64,000 nt of DNA from Verrucomicrobiota bacterium (GTDB lineage: Bacteria; Verrucomicrobiota; Kiritimatiellia; RFP12; UBA1067): assembly GCA_023269675.1 (NCBI GenBank), contig JAHFSX010000034.1:1-64000 (forward strand), read 5' to 3'. The notes under the pieces were generated by a model that was given only the letters and a program-made list of their open reading frames with translations, was not told where the DNA came from and ran no database searches. Both the position numbers and the translations under genes were made by a program. Below, one piece after another: positions 7,892-16,313 of this stretch; positions within the stretch are counted from its first letter, which is position 1; each line of letters begins with the position of its first letter.

Positions 7892-9085
7892 ATGTTCGAC
7901 ACAACCGGCAAGTTGAGGTTCAGCGACACGACGCTGCGCGACGGCGAGCAGGCGCCGGGCGTGGTGTTCTCGCTGGCGGACAAGCTGCGCATCGCGGCGG
8001 CGCTGGACGGCCTCGGTGTGGACGAGGCGGAGGTCGGCGCGCCCGCGATGGGTGCAGAGGAGCTGGGCGGCCTGCGCGTGCTGGCGGCGCAGGGGTTCCG
8101 GATGCGGCTCTCCTGCTGGTGCCGCGCGCTCGAGGAGGATGTCTATGCGGCGGCCAAGGCCGGGATCGGGACCGTGAACATCTCGTTCCCGGTCTCAGAC
8201 ATCCTGCTGGGCTCCATGGACCGCTGCCGCGACTGGGTGCTGCACCATCTTGACAGCGTGCTGCCGTTTGCGGCGCACGCCGGATGCGCGTTCTCGGTCG
8301 GCCTGCAGGACGCGGGCCGCGCCGATCCGGCGTTTCTGGAAAAGGTGGTGCGCGCGATCGCGGAATCGGGGGCGTTCCGCGTGCGCGTCTCGGACACGGT
8401 CGGCATCCTCAACCCCTTCACGACCGCGGTGCTGGTTGCGCGCGTCAGGTCCGCGGCGCCCCGGCTCGGCGTGTCGTTTCACGCGCACAACGACCTCGGC
8501 ATGGCGGTCGCCAACGCGCTCGCCGCGGCGCAGGCGGGGGCGGACACGCTGGACTGTACCGTGAACGGGCTCGGGGAACGCGCGGGCAACTGTCCTCTGG
8601 AGGAGCTGCTCTTCGCGCTCAAATACTCTGCGGGGCTGCCGCTGACATGGGATCCCGCCAAGCTTTCCGCGCTCTGCGGGCTGACCGCCGAGGCGTCGGG
8701 CCGCCCCGTGCCGTCCGCCAAGCCGGTCACCGGAGCGATGGCGCTGCGCCACGAGTCGGGCATCCATGTGCGCAGCCTGCTCAAGGACCCGCTCTCCTAC
8801 GCGGCCTATCCGCCCTCGGCGCTCGGGCTCGCCGATCATGCGTACGCGCTGGGCAAGCATTCCGGCGCGGCCGGCGTGAAGGCCTTCTTCGCGGTGCACG
8901 GCCTCGCGCTGGCGTTCGAGGACGTGCGCAAGGTCGCCGAGGCGGTGCGGCAGGCGTCGCGGCGTCTGAAGCGCGACCTCGACGAGCATGAGGTGCTGGA
9001 GTTGTATACGTTGGAGACGAGACCCCTCAGCAGGCCGCATTTTGACTGCGCGGACCTGGCCGCGCTTTCCAGGGCAGGGGCCTGA
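7892..9085 (+). CDS. nifV: homocitrate synthase-like protein (NifV type)
   Basis: A 397-residue member of the HMGL/isopropylmalate synthase family. It has DTTLRDGEQ at the N-terminus (metal-binding Asp, catalytic Arg), FHAHNDLGMA (metal-binding His pair), NGLGERAGN, and a C-terminal region HESGIHV...LGKHSGA. NifV condenses acetyl-CoA with 2-oxoglutarate to give homocitrate, an organic ligand of the nitrogenase FeMo cofactor. The length, and the absence of the long LeuA regulatory domain, fit NifV, and so does the setting between molybdate transport genes. Citramalate or isopropylmalate synthase remains possible from sequence alone. I choose the ATG at 7892, with GAAAGG about 10 bases upstream; GTG 7874 and ATG 7883 are in frame. 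Confidence 0.8.
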   Translation: MFDTTGKLRFSDTTLRDGEQAPGVVFSLADKLRIAAALDGLGVDEAEVGAPAMGAEELGGLRVLAAQGFRMRLSCWCRALEEDVYAAAKAGIGTVNISFPVSDILLGSMDRCRDWVLHHLDSVLPFAAHAGCAFSVGLQDAGRADPAFLEKVVRAIAESGAFRVRVSDTVGILNPFTTAVLVARVRSAAPRLGVSFHAHNDLGMAVANALAAAQAGADTLDCTVNGLGERAGNCPLEELLFALKYSAGLPLTWDPAKLSALCGLTAEASGRPVPSAKPVTGAMALRHESGIHVRSLLKDPLSYAAYPPSALGLADHAYALGKHSGAAGVKAFFAVHGLALAFEDVRKVAEAVRQASRRLKRDLDEHEVLELYTLETRPLSRPHFDCADLAALSRAGA

Positions 9086-9227
9086 CCCTGCCTGCGGTCC
9101 GGCCGCGTCAGGCCGCGTCCCTTGAAAGCGCCCGGAGCCGGGCGCACTCAAGAGTGACAGGGATTCTCAAGGCGTCTGTACACGTCGGGTTGAAAATGGA
9201 TCAGCATGGAAGGATTCACTGGCAAGA

Positions 9228-10022
9228 ATGAACTGCGGGTTCCGATTAATTTGCGTGTCGGTCACGGTGCTGCTGGCGCTGTTTGTGGCGGTCGCGCTGG
9301 GCAACGTCTTTCTGGTCGCGCCCGCGATGCTGTCGCGCGCGCTTTCGGACGGTTCGGTCTGGCCCGTCATCAAGGTTAGCCTGCAGACCTCGCTGCTGGC
9401 CGCGCTGCTGGCGATGCTCCTCGGCACGCCGGTGGCCTATGTGCTGGCGCGCCGGCGCTTTTTCGGCAAGGCGGCGGTGGAGACGCTGCTGGACCTGCCG
9501 GTGGCGCTGCCGCCCATGGTGGCGGGCTTGGCGCTGCTGATCCTGGTATCCCCCGCGAGCCCGACCGGTCAGGTTTTGGCGAAGGCGGGCATCCACCTGA
9601 TCTTCACGCAGGCGGGGATTGTGCTGGCGCAGCTTTTCGTGGCGCTGCCGTTCTACATCCGTGCGGTGCGCTCGGCGATCACGGCCATCCCGCCCTCGAT
9701 TCCTGCCGCGGCGGCGGTGCTGCGCGCGACCGAGGCCTACACCTTCTTTCACGTGATCCTGCCCTTGAGCCGCGAGGGCATGATCAGCGGTTTTGTGATG
9801 TGCTGGACGCGGGCGCTCGGGGAGTTTGGCGCCACGGCGATGGTCGCCGGATGCATTCCCGGCGTGACCGAGACGCTTCCCGTGGCGATCTACACGCGTG
9901 CCACCTCCGGCGATCTGGCGTCGGCGGGGGCGGCGGCGTTCTGCCTGGCGACGATTTCGTTTGTGACGCTGGTCGGCTTGCGGCTGGCTTTCAAAGAAGC
10001 GTCCCTGAGGAGGAAAGCATGA
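9228..10022 (+). CDS. modB: molybdate ABC transporter, permease
   Basis: A 264-residue inner-membrane permease with about six hydrophobic helices. Family hallmarks are LLDLPVALPPMVAGLALL, the cytoplasmic coupling loop RATEAYTFFHVILPLSREG, which docks on the ATPase, and RALGEFGATAMVAG near the C-terminus. It forms the channel of the Mod importer with modC. The ATG at 9228 has only a distant AAGGA (about 14 bases upstream), so translation may be weak or coupled. It starts 142 bases after nifV, and its stop codon overlaps the modC start by 4 bases (ATGA), which indicates translational coupling with the ATPase. Confidence 0.93.
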   Translation: MNCGFRLICVSVTVLLALFVAVALGNVFLVAPAMLSRALSDGSVWPVIKVSLQTSLLAALLAMLLGTPVAYVLARRRFFGKAAVETLLDLPVALPPMVAGLALLILVSPASPTGQVLAKAGIHLIFTQAGIVLAQLFVALPFYIRAVRSAITAIPPSIPAAAAVLRATEAYTFFHVILPLSREGMISGFVMCWTRALGEFGATAMVAGCIPGVTETLPVAIYTRATSGDLASAGAAAFCLATISFVTLVGLRLAFKEASLRRKA

Positions 10023-10780
10023 TCGCCCTGGATGACATCGGGATGCGTTTCGGCGAGAGAAGGGTGTTGAAGAACCTATCTCTCGAGGTGGCGCGCGGCG
10101 AGTTCGCCATCCTGTTCGGAGCGAGCGGTTCGGGCAAGACCTTGCTGCTGTCGATCTTGGCCGGACTGGAGAAGCCCACCTCCGGCCGCGTGCTGATCGG
10201 CGGGCTCGACATGACGCGCGTGGCGCCCGAGCACCGTCCGGTGACCTTGGTGTTCCAGCGGCACGCGCTCTTCCCGCATCTGACGGTCTTCGAGAACATC
10301 GCCTTCAGCCTGCGCGCCCGGCACGCCCACCGCGGCGTGGTGCGCGAACGCGTGGGCGAACTGATGGCGTTGACCGGACTGGAGGAGTACGCCCACGCGA
10401 GGCCGGATGTGCTGAGCGGCGGTCAGTGCCAGCGCGTGGCTTTCGCCCGGGCGCTGGCCTCCGACGCCGAGGTGGTCCTGTTTGATGAGCCGCTCAGCAG
10501 CCTGGACAACGGGCTGAAAGCCGGGCTGATGTCCGAACTGAAGCGACTGCACCGCATGAAGCCCTTCACGGCGCTCTATGTGACGCATAACCTCGAGGAG
10601 GCGTCCGCGCTGGGGGAGCGCGTCTATCTGCTGGAGCACGGCCGCGTGACGCGCAGCTGTCTGCCGTGCGAACTGCAAGGCTGCGTCGATGGCCGCTCGG
10701 CTGCCGATTTGAATGAACCGCAAGAGTCTGCCATCATCAGAGCAGAAGGGAAACGATCGCTTATCGCTTGCGGAAGATGA
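10019..10780 (+). CDS. modC: molybdate ABC transporter, ATP-binding protein (short form)
   Basis: A 253-residue ABC ATPase that drives molybdate uptake. It has Walker A GASGSGKT, Q-loop LVFQRHALFPHL, signature LSGGQCQRVAFARAL, Walker B VVLFDEP, D-loop SSLD and switch His in YVTHNLEEA. Well-studied ModC proteins carry an extra C-terminal Mop/TOBE domain of about 100 residues that senses molybdate. This one stops about 25 residues after the ATPase core and lacks it. The start is the ATG at 10019, overlapping modB, with GAGGAGGA just upstream. Its last 20 bases overlap the 3' end of the convergent GH97 gene. Confidence 0.92.
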   Translation: MIALDDIGMRFGERRVLKNLSLEVARGEFAILFGASGSGKTLLLSILAGLEKPTSGRVLIGGLDMTRVAPEHRPVTLVFQRHALFPHLTVFENIAFSLRARHAHRGVVRERVGELMALTGLEEYAHARPDVLSGGQCQRVAFARALASDAEVVLFDEPLSSLDNGLKAGLMSELKRLHRMKPFTALYVTHNLEEASALGERVYLLEHGRVTRSCLPCELQGCVDGRSAADLNEPQESAIIRAEGKRSLIACGR

Positions 10781-12788
10781 CGGTCATGCCGCCGTCACGC
10801 GCCAGAGGCATGGACAGCACGTCCTTCGCCGAGACGGACTGCTTCCTCACAAGGATGGCCTTTGCGTCCTGATCGGATTCGGTTGAATCAGCGAACACCG
10901 TCGCCTCATAGGTTCCGTCGCCGAGAAAGGACAACGGCTGAGCCAGCGTGCGCGCGTGGACATCCGTCACCGCCCCCAAATACCAGACCGCGCCTTTGCG
11001 GCGGGCACTGACATAGTACTGGCCGATCTTGCCTGCGAGCGCGACCGTCTCGTCCCAGACCGTCGGCAACTCCTTGAGAAACTCGACGCCGGGCTGTCCC
11101 CGATAGTGCTCTGGCCAGTCGCAGAGCGTCATCAGCGGGCTGTCGTAGATGAGGCACAGCGCCAGCGCGTGCGCGCGGGTTCCCATCTCCTCCACGGGCT
11201 GGTACTGTCCCTCCGCCCAACCCTTTTTCTGGGTCTGGATGGTGAAGGCCTCGCCGTGCACATTGTTGAAGCCGCCCGGCGTGAAGTCGCCGGGGCCCAG
11301 CAGGTAGCGTGTGAACGGTAGCGTCGCGCAGTGCGTCACCGTCACCTTCTTGGAGAATTTGTTGAACTCGTTGCCGAGAATGCCTTCCCGGGTGATCTGG
11401 TTCGGCCAGGTGCGGCTCATGCCTGTCGGCTTGAACGCGCCATGGAAGTTCACCATGATTTTGTGCCTGGCCCCGCACTCGACCACCTTGGAGTACCAGT
11501 TCACCATCTCCTGGTCCTGGCGGTCCATGAAATCGATTTTCACCCCGCGCACGCCCCACTTCTCATAGACGGAAAAAACGTTCTCGACGCCGTTGGACTC
11601 CAGCGTGGACCAGTACCCCCACAGATAAACGCCGATCCCTTGCGACCGGGCATAGCCGATGGCCCCTTCGATGTCGAGGTCCGCGCGGGGCTTCATCATG
11701 CTGACGCCCTCGCCCTGAACCGGACGGCCGTACCAGGGCGCGTCCACCGTGATGAAGGGCCACCCCATCGCTTTGGCGAAATCGACCTTCTCCTTGATTT
11801 TGTCGGTCGTCAGTTCCTTGTTGTTGAAGACCCACCAGTCCCACGCCGACGCGCCCGGCGTGACCCAGCTGAAGGCCGCCTCGTCGGCGCACGGCGGGTT
11901 CAGATTGGGAATCAGGTCGTTGTGGTTCACCAGATCGACCTCCGAATCGCCCAGGATGAACGCCCGCCAGGGGCTCAGGCGCGGAGCGGCGGAGACGACC
12001 AGACCGTTGCCGTCGAACCGGGGACTTGGCCAGGTCGCGAGCACCGCGCCGTTCACAGGCTGCTTGTCGGGCTGAAACACATAGAACGAACCCGCCCAGT
12101 CGGTCAGGTCCGCCTCGGAGATGGCGACCCAGCAGTCCTCGGCGGTTTGAATGACCATCGGGCAGCCGATCAGCCGTTTGGGGTCGAGGGTCCGCAGGGA
12201 CTGCGGGAAGAACGGCTCCTCCTGCGAACTTTTGAACGCGGCGAATTTAGAGGAGCCGTCCTGCGATCGCGTGTAGTCCGGGTAGGTGGTGAACCAGCCG
12301 ATGGGGTTGTCGGCGAAAGCATAGGTCGTTTTGTCAGCCGTCAGAACGAAGGTTTCAAAGCCGGGCTGAGCCGGAATCCCGTAGCGGAACGCCGCGCCGG
12401 AGTCGTACGCCCGGAAAACCAGGTCCAGCTTGCGGCGGGGCTCGGACACCTCGACGAGGTTCAGCGCCACTTCGTTCGCGCGGTTGCGCATCGCGCGGTT
12501 TTTGCCGAGCCGGTTGGTCCACGGCTCGTCGATCGCGGCGGCCTTTTGAGCGGCGATCCGCATCTCGCCGTAGGGCTTCTGCCCTTTGAATTCGAGTCCC
12601 AAATCCGAGGGGACCAGCACGGCTTGGCCGCGGCGGGAAATCTGATAAGTCAGCTTGGCGCCCACCGAGACCTGGAACTCGACCGTGCCGTCGGGCGATT
12701 GGACCGCCGCCTGCTCCGCCGCGAAGGCACTCCCGACAGCCGCGCCCGCGGCTGCCCACACGCTCAGAAAGCCAAACCATTTTTTCAT
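10761..12788 (-). CDS. GH97 glycosidase, retaining type (alpha-galactosidase-like)
   Basis: A 675-residue secreted enzyme of glycoside hydrolase family 97 (SusB family). A Sec signal peptide (residues 1-23) precedes an N-terminal beta-sandwich that starts SPDGTVEFQVSV. The barrel carries FSWVTPGASAWDWW, WPFITVDAPW, GVRGVKIDFMDRQDQ (Asp419) and NFHGAFKPTG. Retaining GH97 alpha-galactosidases use an Asp nucleophile in a VKxDFMDR motif, whereas inverting SusB-type glucosidases have Glu bases elsewhere, so this is predicted to be retaining. TREGILGNEF near 467-476 supplies candidate acid residues. It is the last gene of the minus-strand sugar operon and has no clear Shine-Dalgarno. Substrate specificity is inferred. 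Confidence 0.9.
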   Translation of the reverse strand: MKKWFGFLSVWAAAGAAVGSAFAAEQAAVQSPDGTVEFQVSVGAKLTYQISRRGQAVLVPSDLGLEFKGQKPYGEMRIAAQKAAAIDEPWTNRLGKNRAMRNRANEVALNLVEVSEPRRKLDLVFRAYDSGAAFRYGIPAQPGFETFVLTADKTTYAFADNPIGWFTTYPDYTRSQDGSSKFAAFKSSQEEPFFPQSLRTLDPKRLIGCPMVIQTAEDCWVAISEADLTDWAGSFYVFQPDKQPVNGAVLATWPSPRFDGNGLVVSAAPRLSPWRAFILGDSEVDLVNHNDLIPNLNPPCADEAAFSWVTPGASAWDWWVFNNKELTTDKIKEKVDFAKAMGWPFITVDAPWYGRPVQGEGVSMMKPRADLDIEGAIGYARSQGIGVYLWGYWSTLESNGVENVFSVYEKWGVRGVKIDFMDRQDQEMVNWYSKVVECGARHKIMVNFHGAFKPTGMSRTWPNQITREGILGNEFNKFSKKVTVTHCATLPFTRYLLGPGDFTPGGFNNVHGEAFTIQTQKKGWAEGQYQPVEEMGTRAHALALCLIYDSPLMTLCDWPEHYRGQPGVEFLKELPTVWDETVALAGKIGQYYVSARRKGAVWYLGAVTDVHARTLAQPLSFLGDGTYEATVFADSTESDQDAKAILVRKQSVSAKDVLSMPLARDGGMTVIFRKR

Positions 12789-12864
12789 GCGTGCATGTTA
12801 CACAACCGCTTCGCGCCGCGCACCCCTTTTCTCGAGTGCGCGGCGAAGCGTTGCGGGCGTCCGC

Positions 12865-14226
12865 TTAGGCGTGAGGATGCGGGTCCAGCCAGTTGCCGCG
12901 CCAGGCGGGGCGGCGGGTGAGCCGCATCACGTCGGGATCGGGCGACTGCTCCTGCTGCGGGTCCCATGCGATCGCGCGCCCGCCGAGCTGCACCGAGAGG
13001 TGGCCGAGCTGGCACATCGAGCAGGTGCGGTGGCCGACCTCCGCGTCCTGCATGGTGCGCCCGCGGCTCTTGACGCAGCGGATGAAGTCCTCCTTGTCGC
13101 CCCAGGCGGGCAGCTTGGTCGCGGCAATGTCCAGCCCCTCCAGGATCTTCGGGTCCGAGGCCTCGACGTCGGGCGTGTTCTTGTCGGGCTTGCCCATGTA
13201 CCAGGCCTTGACCCAGCCCTCCTCGCCCTCGAACAGCGCGTAGACCTGCTTGCCGCCGACCTTGTAGTTCAGCTCGACGCCGCTCGCGTAGCGGTAGTCG
13301 ATGTCGAAGTCGGTGAGCACGTTCCAGACGTTCTCCCGCGGAGGCAGCTCCCAGCGCTTGGCCTTGATCCAGACCGGCCCGGACTCGTCCATGCGCATGG
13401 CCATGTGGGCGATGTCGTTCAGGTGGGCGCCCCAGTTGGTGATCATGCCTTCGCAGTGGCCCAGCACGCGCATCCAGTGCGGACGCTCGAACTTCATGGG
13501 GTCGTGCACGCGCCGCTGGATGTAGGGCTCATCCGGACAGGGCCCCAGCCAGAGGTCATGGTTGAAGCCCGCCGGGATGGGATCGGCCGCGGTGACCGGC
13601 GGCGCGGTGACGTCGCCCGCGGGCACCGTGGTGACGACCCGCTTGAGCCTGCCGATGCGCCCGTTCAGCACGGCCTCCGCGGCCTTGCGCATGCGCGGGT
13701 CGCCGCGGAACTCGCTGTCGTTGCGGGTGACGCGGCCGAGGCGCTTGGCCTCGCTGGACAGCAGGCGGCCCTCCTCGATGCTCAGCGAGATCGGCTTTTC
13801 GACCGAGACGTCCTTGCCCGCGCGCACGGCCGCCAGGGCGGCGGGCACGTGCCAGTGGTCGCAGGTGGAGACCATGACCGCGTCGATCGAGGGGTCGGCC
13901 AGCAGCGCGCGGAAGTCGGCGTAGGCCTTGCAGCCTTTGTAGGCGCCGCCGGGCGCGGCCTTGGCGTAGTGGTCGTTGATCTTCTTCTGCGTGAAGTCCA
14001 TGCGCCACGCGTCGACGTCGCACACGGCGGCGACGGTGACGTCGTCCATCTTGAGGAAGGGGTCGAGGTTGGTCTTGCTGCCCCAGCGGCCGCAGCCGAT
14101 CATGCCGACGTTCACGCGTTTGCTGGGGGCGTTCTGTCCCCAGGCGCGGGCGGGCAGGATCAGGGGCGCGGCCGAGCAGGCGGCGGCTTTCAGGAACGTG
14201 CGGCGGGTCGTGCGTGCGGGTGTCAT
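12865..14226 (-). CDS. Gfo/Idh/MocA family oxidoreductase, Tat-exported
   Basis: A 453-residue NAD(P)-dependent oxidoreductase of the Gfo/Idh/MocA family. TRRTFLK (residues 7-13) is a twin-arginine signal followed by a hydrophobic stretch to about residue 30, so it is predicted to be exported with cofactor bound, as glucose-fructose oxidoreductase is. The Rossmann motif VGMIGCGRWG and the catalytic-region motif SVEKPISLS are present. Homologues oxidise or reduce sugars and inositols; the substrate here is unknown. It starts 12 bases after the isomerase gene, with AAGGAAA overlapping that region, and precedes the GH97 gene by 76 bases. It appears to belong to the operon led by the MFS transporter. 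Confidence 0.88.
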   Translation of the reverse strand: MTPARTTRRTFLKAAACSAAPLILPARAWGQNAPSKRVNVGMIGCGRWGSKTNLDPFLKMDDVTVAAVCDVDAWRMDFTQKKINDHYAKAAPGGAYKGCKAYADFRALLADPSIDAVMVSTCDHWHVPAALAAVRAGKDVSVEKPISLSIEEGRLLSSEAKRLGRVTRNDSEFRGDPRMRKAAEAVLNGRIGRLKRVVTTVPAGDVTAPPVTAADPIPAGFNHDLWLGPCPDEPYIQRRVHDPMKFERPHWMRVLGHCEGMITNWGAHLNDIAHMAMRMDESGPVWIKAKRWELPPRENVWNVLTDFDIDYRYASGVELNYKVGGKQVYALFEGEEGWVKAWYMGKPDKNTPDVEASDPKILEGLDIAATKLPAWGDKEDFIRCVKSRGRTMQDAEVGHRTCSMCQLGHLSVQLGGRAIAWDPQQEQSPDPDVMRLTRRPAWRGNWLDPHPHA

Positions 14227-14238
14227 GATTGTTTCCTT

Positions 14239-15096
14239 TTACTTAGGCTGCAGCTTGCGCCAGGCGGCGATCGCGGCTTTCAGGTTGGCTTCCTGGTCGC
14301 CCGGGATGTTGTAGAACTGGTGGCCGACCGGGCCTTTGTAGCCGATGCGCCTGAGCTCGGCCAGAAACGCGGCCATGTCGAAGGCGCCTTCGCCGAGCGG
14401 CAGGATGTAGCGCTTTTTGTCTGAGGGGTCCACGCCGTTGACCGAGACCAGCGCGGCGTCGGGACCGAAGGAGCGCAGATTATCCATGGCCTGGGCGCCG
14501 TTGCCTGTCAGGAACTCGTGGCAGAGGTTGTAGGAGGAGCCGACCGCCGGGTGCGCCACCAGTTTCGCGAGCCGATGCGAATCGGCCGCCGTGGCGGCGT
14601 ATAAGCCGACGTGCGGATAGATGACCACGCGCAGGCCTGACGCCTGGGCGAGATCGCCGAAGCTGCGGAGGGTCTTCACGATCGCCTGGTCGTATTCCGC
14701 CGGCGTCTTCGTCTTGGTTGCGGGCAACGTGATCCACAAGACCGTTTCCGAGCCCTTCAGCAGCGTGATCGCCTCGCGCAGCGCGGGGTTCCACGCCGGG
14801 TCCTTATCCGCGGACACGGGAAAGTAGAGACCGAAGATTTTCAATCCGGCGTCGCGGTATACGCGGACCCAGTTTTCCAGATCCTTGTTGTCCGTGTAGT
14901 TGTAGCTGATGCCGTCATAGCCCAGCGCTTTGAGGGTGGAGGCCTGTTTCTCAGCCGGCCATTGTCCGCGTCCGACGCCGTTGTCGAACGCGAAGAAGGG
15001 CCAGCGCGCGGGCTCCTGCGCGAGGGCGCGGGCGGGCGTGAGGAGCGGTACGGCCGCGAGGGCGGCGGCTGCCTTGAGGAATGAGCGGCGTTGCAT
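14239..15096 (-). CDS. Tat-exported sugar phosphate isomerase/epimerase-like TIM barrel
   Basis: A 285-residue protein with a twin-arginine signal (MQRRSFLK) and a xylose-isomerase-like TIM barrel (AP endonuclease 2 superfamily). Segments such as LKALGYDGISYNY, VVIYPHVGLYA, YNLCHEFLTGN and YKGPVGHQFYN carry the Glu/Asp/His residues expected to hold a divalent metal. Such proteins isomerise or epimerise ketoses or keto-sugars. They are often paired with Gfo/Idh/MocA dehydrogenases in PVC genomes, as here, where the dehydrogenase follows by 12 bases. AGGAGG 6 bases upstream supports the ATG at 15096. Export is unusual for a classic sugar phosphate isomerase, so the substrate is probably an unphosphorylated sugar. 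Confidence 0.82.
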   Translation of the reverse strand: MQRRSFLKAAAALAAVPLLTPARALAQEPARWPFFAFDNGVGRGQWPAEKQASTLKALGYDGISYNYTDNKDLENWVRVYRDAGLKIFGLYFPVSADKDPAWNPALREAITLLKGSETVLWITLPATKTKTPAEYDQAIVKTLRSFGDLAQASGLRVVIYPHVGLYAATAADSHRLAKLVAHPAVGSSYNLCHEFLTGNGAQAMDNLRSFGPDAALVSVNGVDPSDKKRYILPLGEGAFDMAAFLAELRRIGYKGPVGHQFYNIPGDQEANLKAAIAAWRKLQPK

Positions 15097-15110
15097 GTGT
15101 GGCCTCCTGG

Positions 15111-15170
15111 TCGTTGGATCGAGTGAGTCGAGGGATTCGATTCAATCGATTGATTCGATTCGTTCGATAC
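15111..15170. repeat. GATTCGATTC-type phrase repeat
   Basis: The 74-base gap between two operon genes is mostly GATTCGATTC, AATCGATTGATTCGATTCG and TCGTTCGATAC units built on an ATTCGA core. It is one of several low-complexity phrase families that fill intergenic space in this window. Confidence 0.7.
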
Positions 15171-16313
15171 TCAGTAGCAACCTTCCTCCGCGGCGGCGCG
15201 GAGCATGGCTTTGACGTTTTCAAGGGGCGTGCCTTTTTCGAGGAAATCCGAGGCCGCGAAGAGGTAGCGTCCGCCGGGCTTGCCGGTGCGCACGATCTCG
15301 CGCGCGCGGGCCTCCACTTCGGCGGGCGTGGCGGTCTTGAGGAAGCGGAGCTGGTCGAGGTTGCCCAGCAGGCAGACGCGGTCGCCCATGGCCGCCTTGG
15401 CTTCGGCGAGGTCGTTGTCGCCCTGCGGCGGTTCGGAAACGGTTTCCCAGATCGTCATGCCGAGCTCGCGGTAGCAGCCGTAGAAGGCGCGGGCGCACCC
15501 GCAGTTGTGGTAGACGGTGAATGCGCCTTGCGCGTGGAGCGCGTCGATCAGCCGCTTCTCGTAGGGGAAGACGAACTCCATGAAATAGTCGGGACTGACC
15601 GAGCGGGCGTTGGCGATGTGCCCTTGCAGGCCGATGGCGTCCGCGCCGCCCTCGACGAGCGGACGGTTGTAGGCGATCATGCGCTCGGTGAGTGCGTCCA
15701 TCAGGAGCCGGTAGAGTGGCTCGTCCAGATAGGGGGCCATCATCAGGTTCTCGATGCCCCAGAGGTCGGCCGCGAAGTTGAAGACGCCGGCCCAGCCCCA
15801 GGGCGCGTTGATGCCGCGGTCGCCGACCCGCGCGCGCCAGCCCGCGGCGGTGCCGCGCATCTCATCGGCGGCTTGCGCGTCCAGCGCCGGGAGCCAGCGG
15901 ACAAACGTTGCGATGTCCTCGGGGGATTCAAGCAGATGCTTGAAGGTCGCGGGCATCAGCCCCTGCGTCGCGGCGCCGGCGTCCGGCACGGCGCTCGCCT
16001 GGGTCAGGGTGCGCTCCGGGGTGGTGATCTCGACGCGCGTGACCCACATGTCGCCTTCGCGGACGGTCGCGCGGCGCACGCGCCAGTCGGGGTGGTCGTA
16101 GCGCAGGAAGGGCGGGATCATGTACCGGTTGTGTTTGGTGATCAGGTCGAACTTCAGCTCGTCGGCCAGCTCGATCACCGTGTCGACGCGGTCGAGCAGT
16201 TCACGGCCTGGATAAACCCAGGCGAGGTACTCCTCCTGGATGAACGGCACAACAGGGACGCGGTCGGGGATGCCGCCCTTCAAGACGGTCAGGATGCGTT
16301 CGCGGGAGGTCAT
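15171..16313 (-). CDS. uroporphyrinogen decarboxylase-like (URO-D superfamily) protein
   Basis: A 380-residue cytoplasmic protein of the URO-D/MtaA superfamily, beginning MTSRERILTVLKGGIPDRVPV. True UroD makes coproporphyrinogen; many paralogues are zinc-dependent methyltransferases that move methyl groups from corrinoid proteins. This one has the first two ligands of the MtaA-type zinc site as H269-N-C271 (VYHNCGC). In the C-terminal GGRYLFAASDFLEKGTPLEN segment, where MtaA-like proteins carry a third Cys ligand, I see none. It is therefore probably not a haem enzyme, and its methyltransferase status is uncertain. The ATG overlaps the transporter stop by 4 bases (ATGA), so it is translationally coupled to the MFS gene. 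No corrinoid protein is visible nearby. Confidence 0.8.
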   Translation of the reverse strand: MTSRERILTVLKGGIPDRVPVVPFIQEEYLAWVYPGRELLDRVDTVIELADELKFDLITKHNRYMIPPFLRYDHPDWRVRRATVREGDMWVTRVEITTPERTLTQASAVPDAGAATQGLMPATFKHLLESPEDIATFVRWLPALDAQAADEMRGTAAGWRARVGDRGINAPWGWAGVFNFAADLWGIENLMMAPYLDEPLYRLLMDALTERMIAYNRPLVEGGADAIGLQGHIANARSVSPDYFMEFVFPYEKRLIDALHAQGAFTVYHNCGCARAFYGCYRELGMTIWETVSEPPQGDNDLAEAKAAMGDRVCLLGNLDQLRFLKTATPAEVEARAREIVRTGKPGGRYLFAASDFLEKGTPLENVKAMLRAAAEEGCY

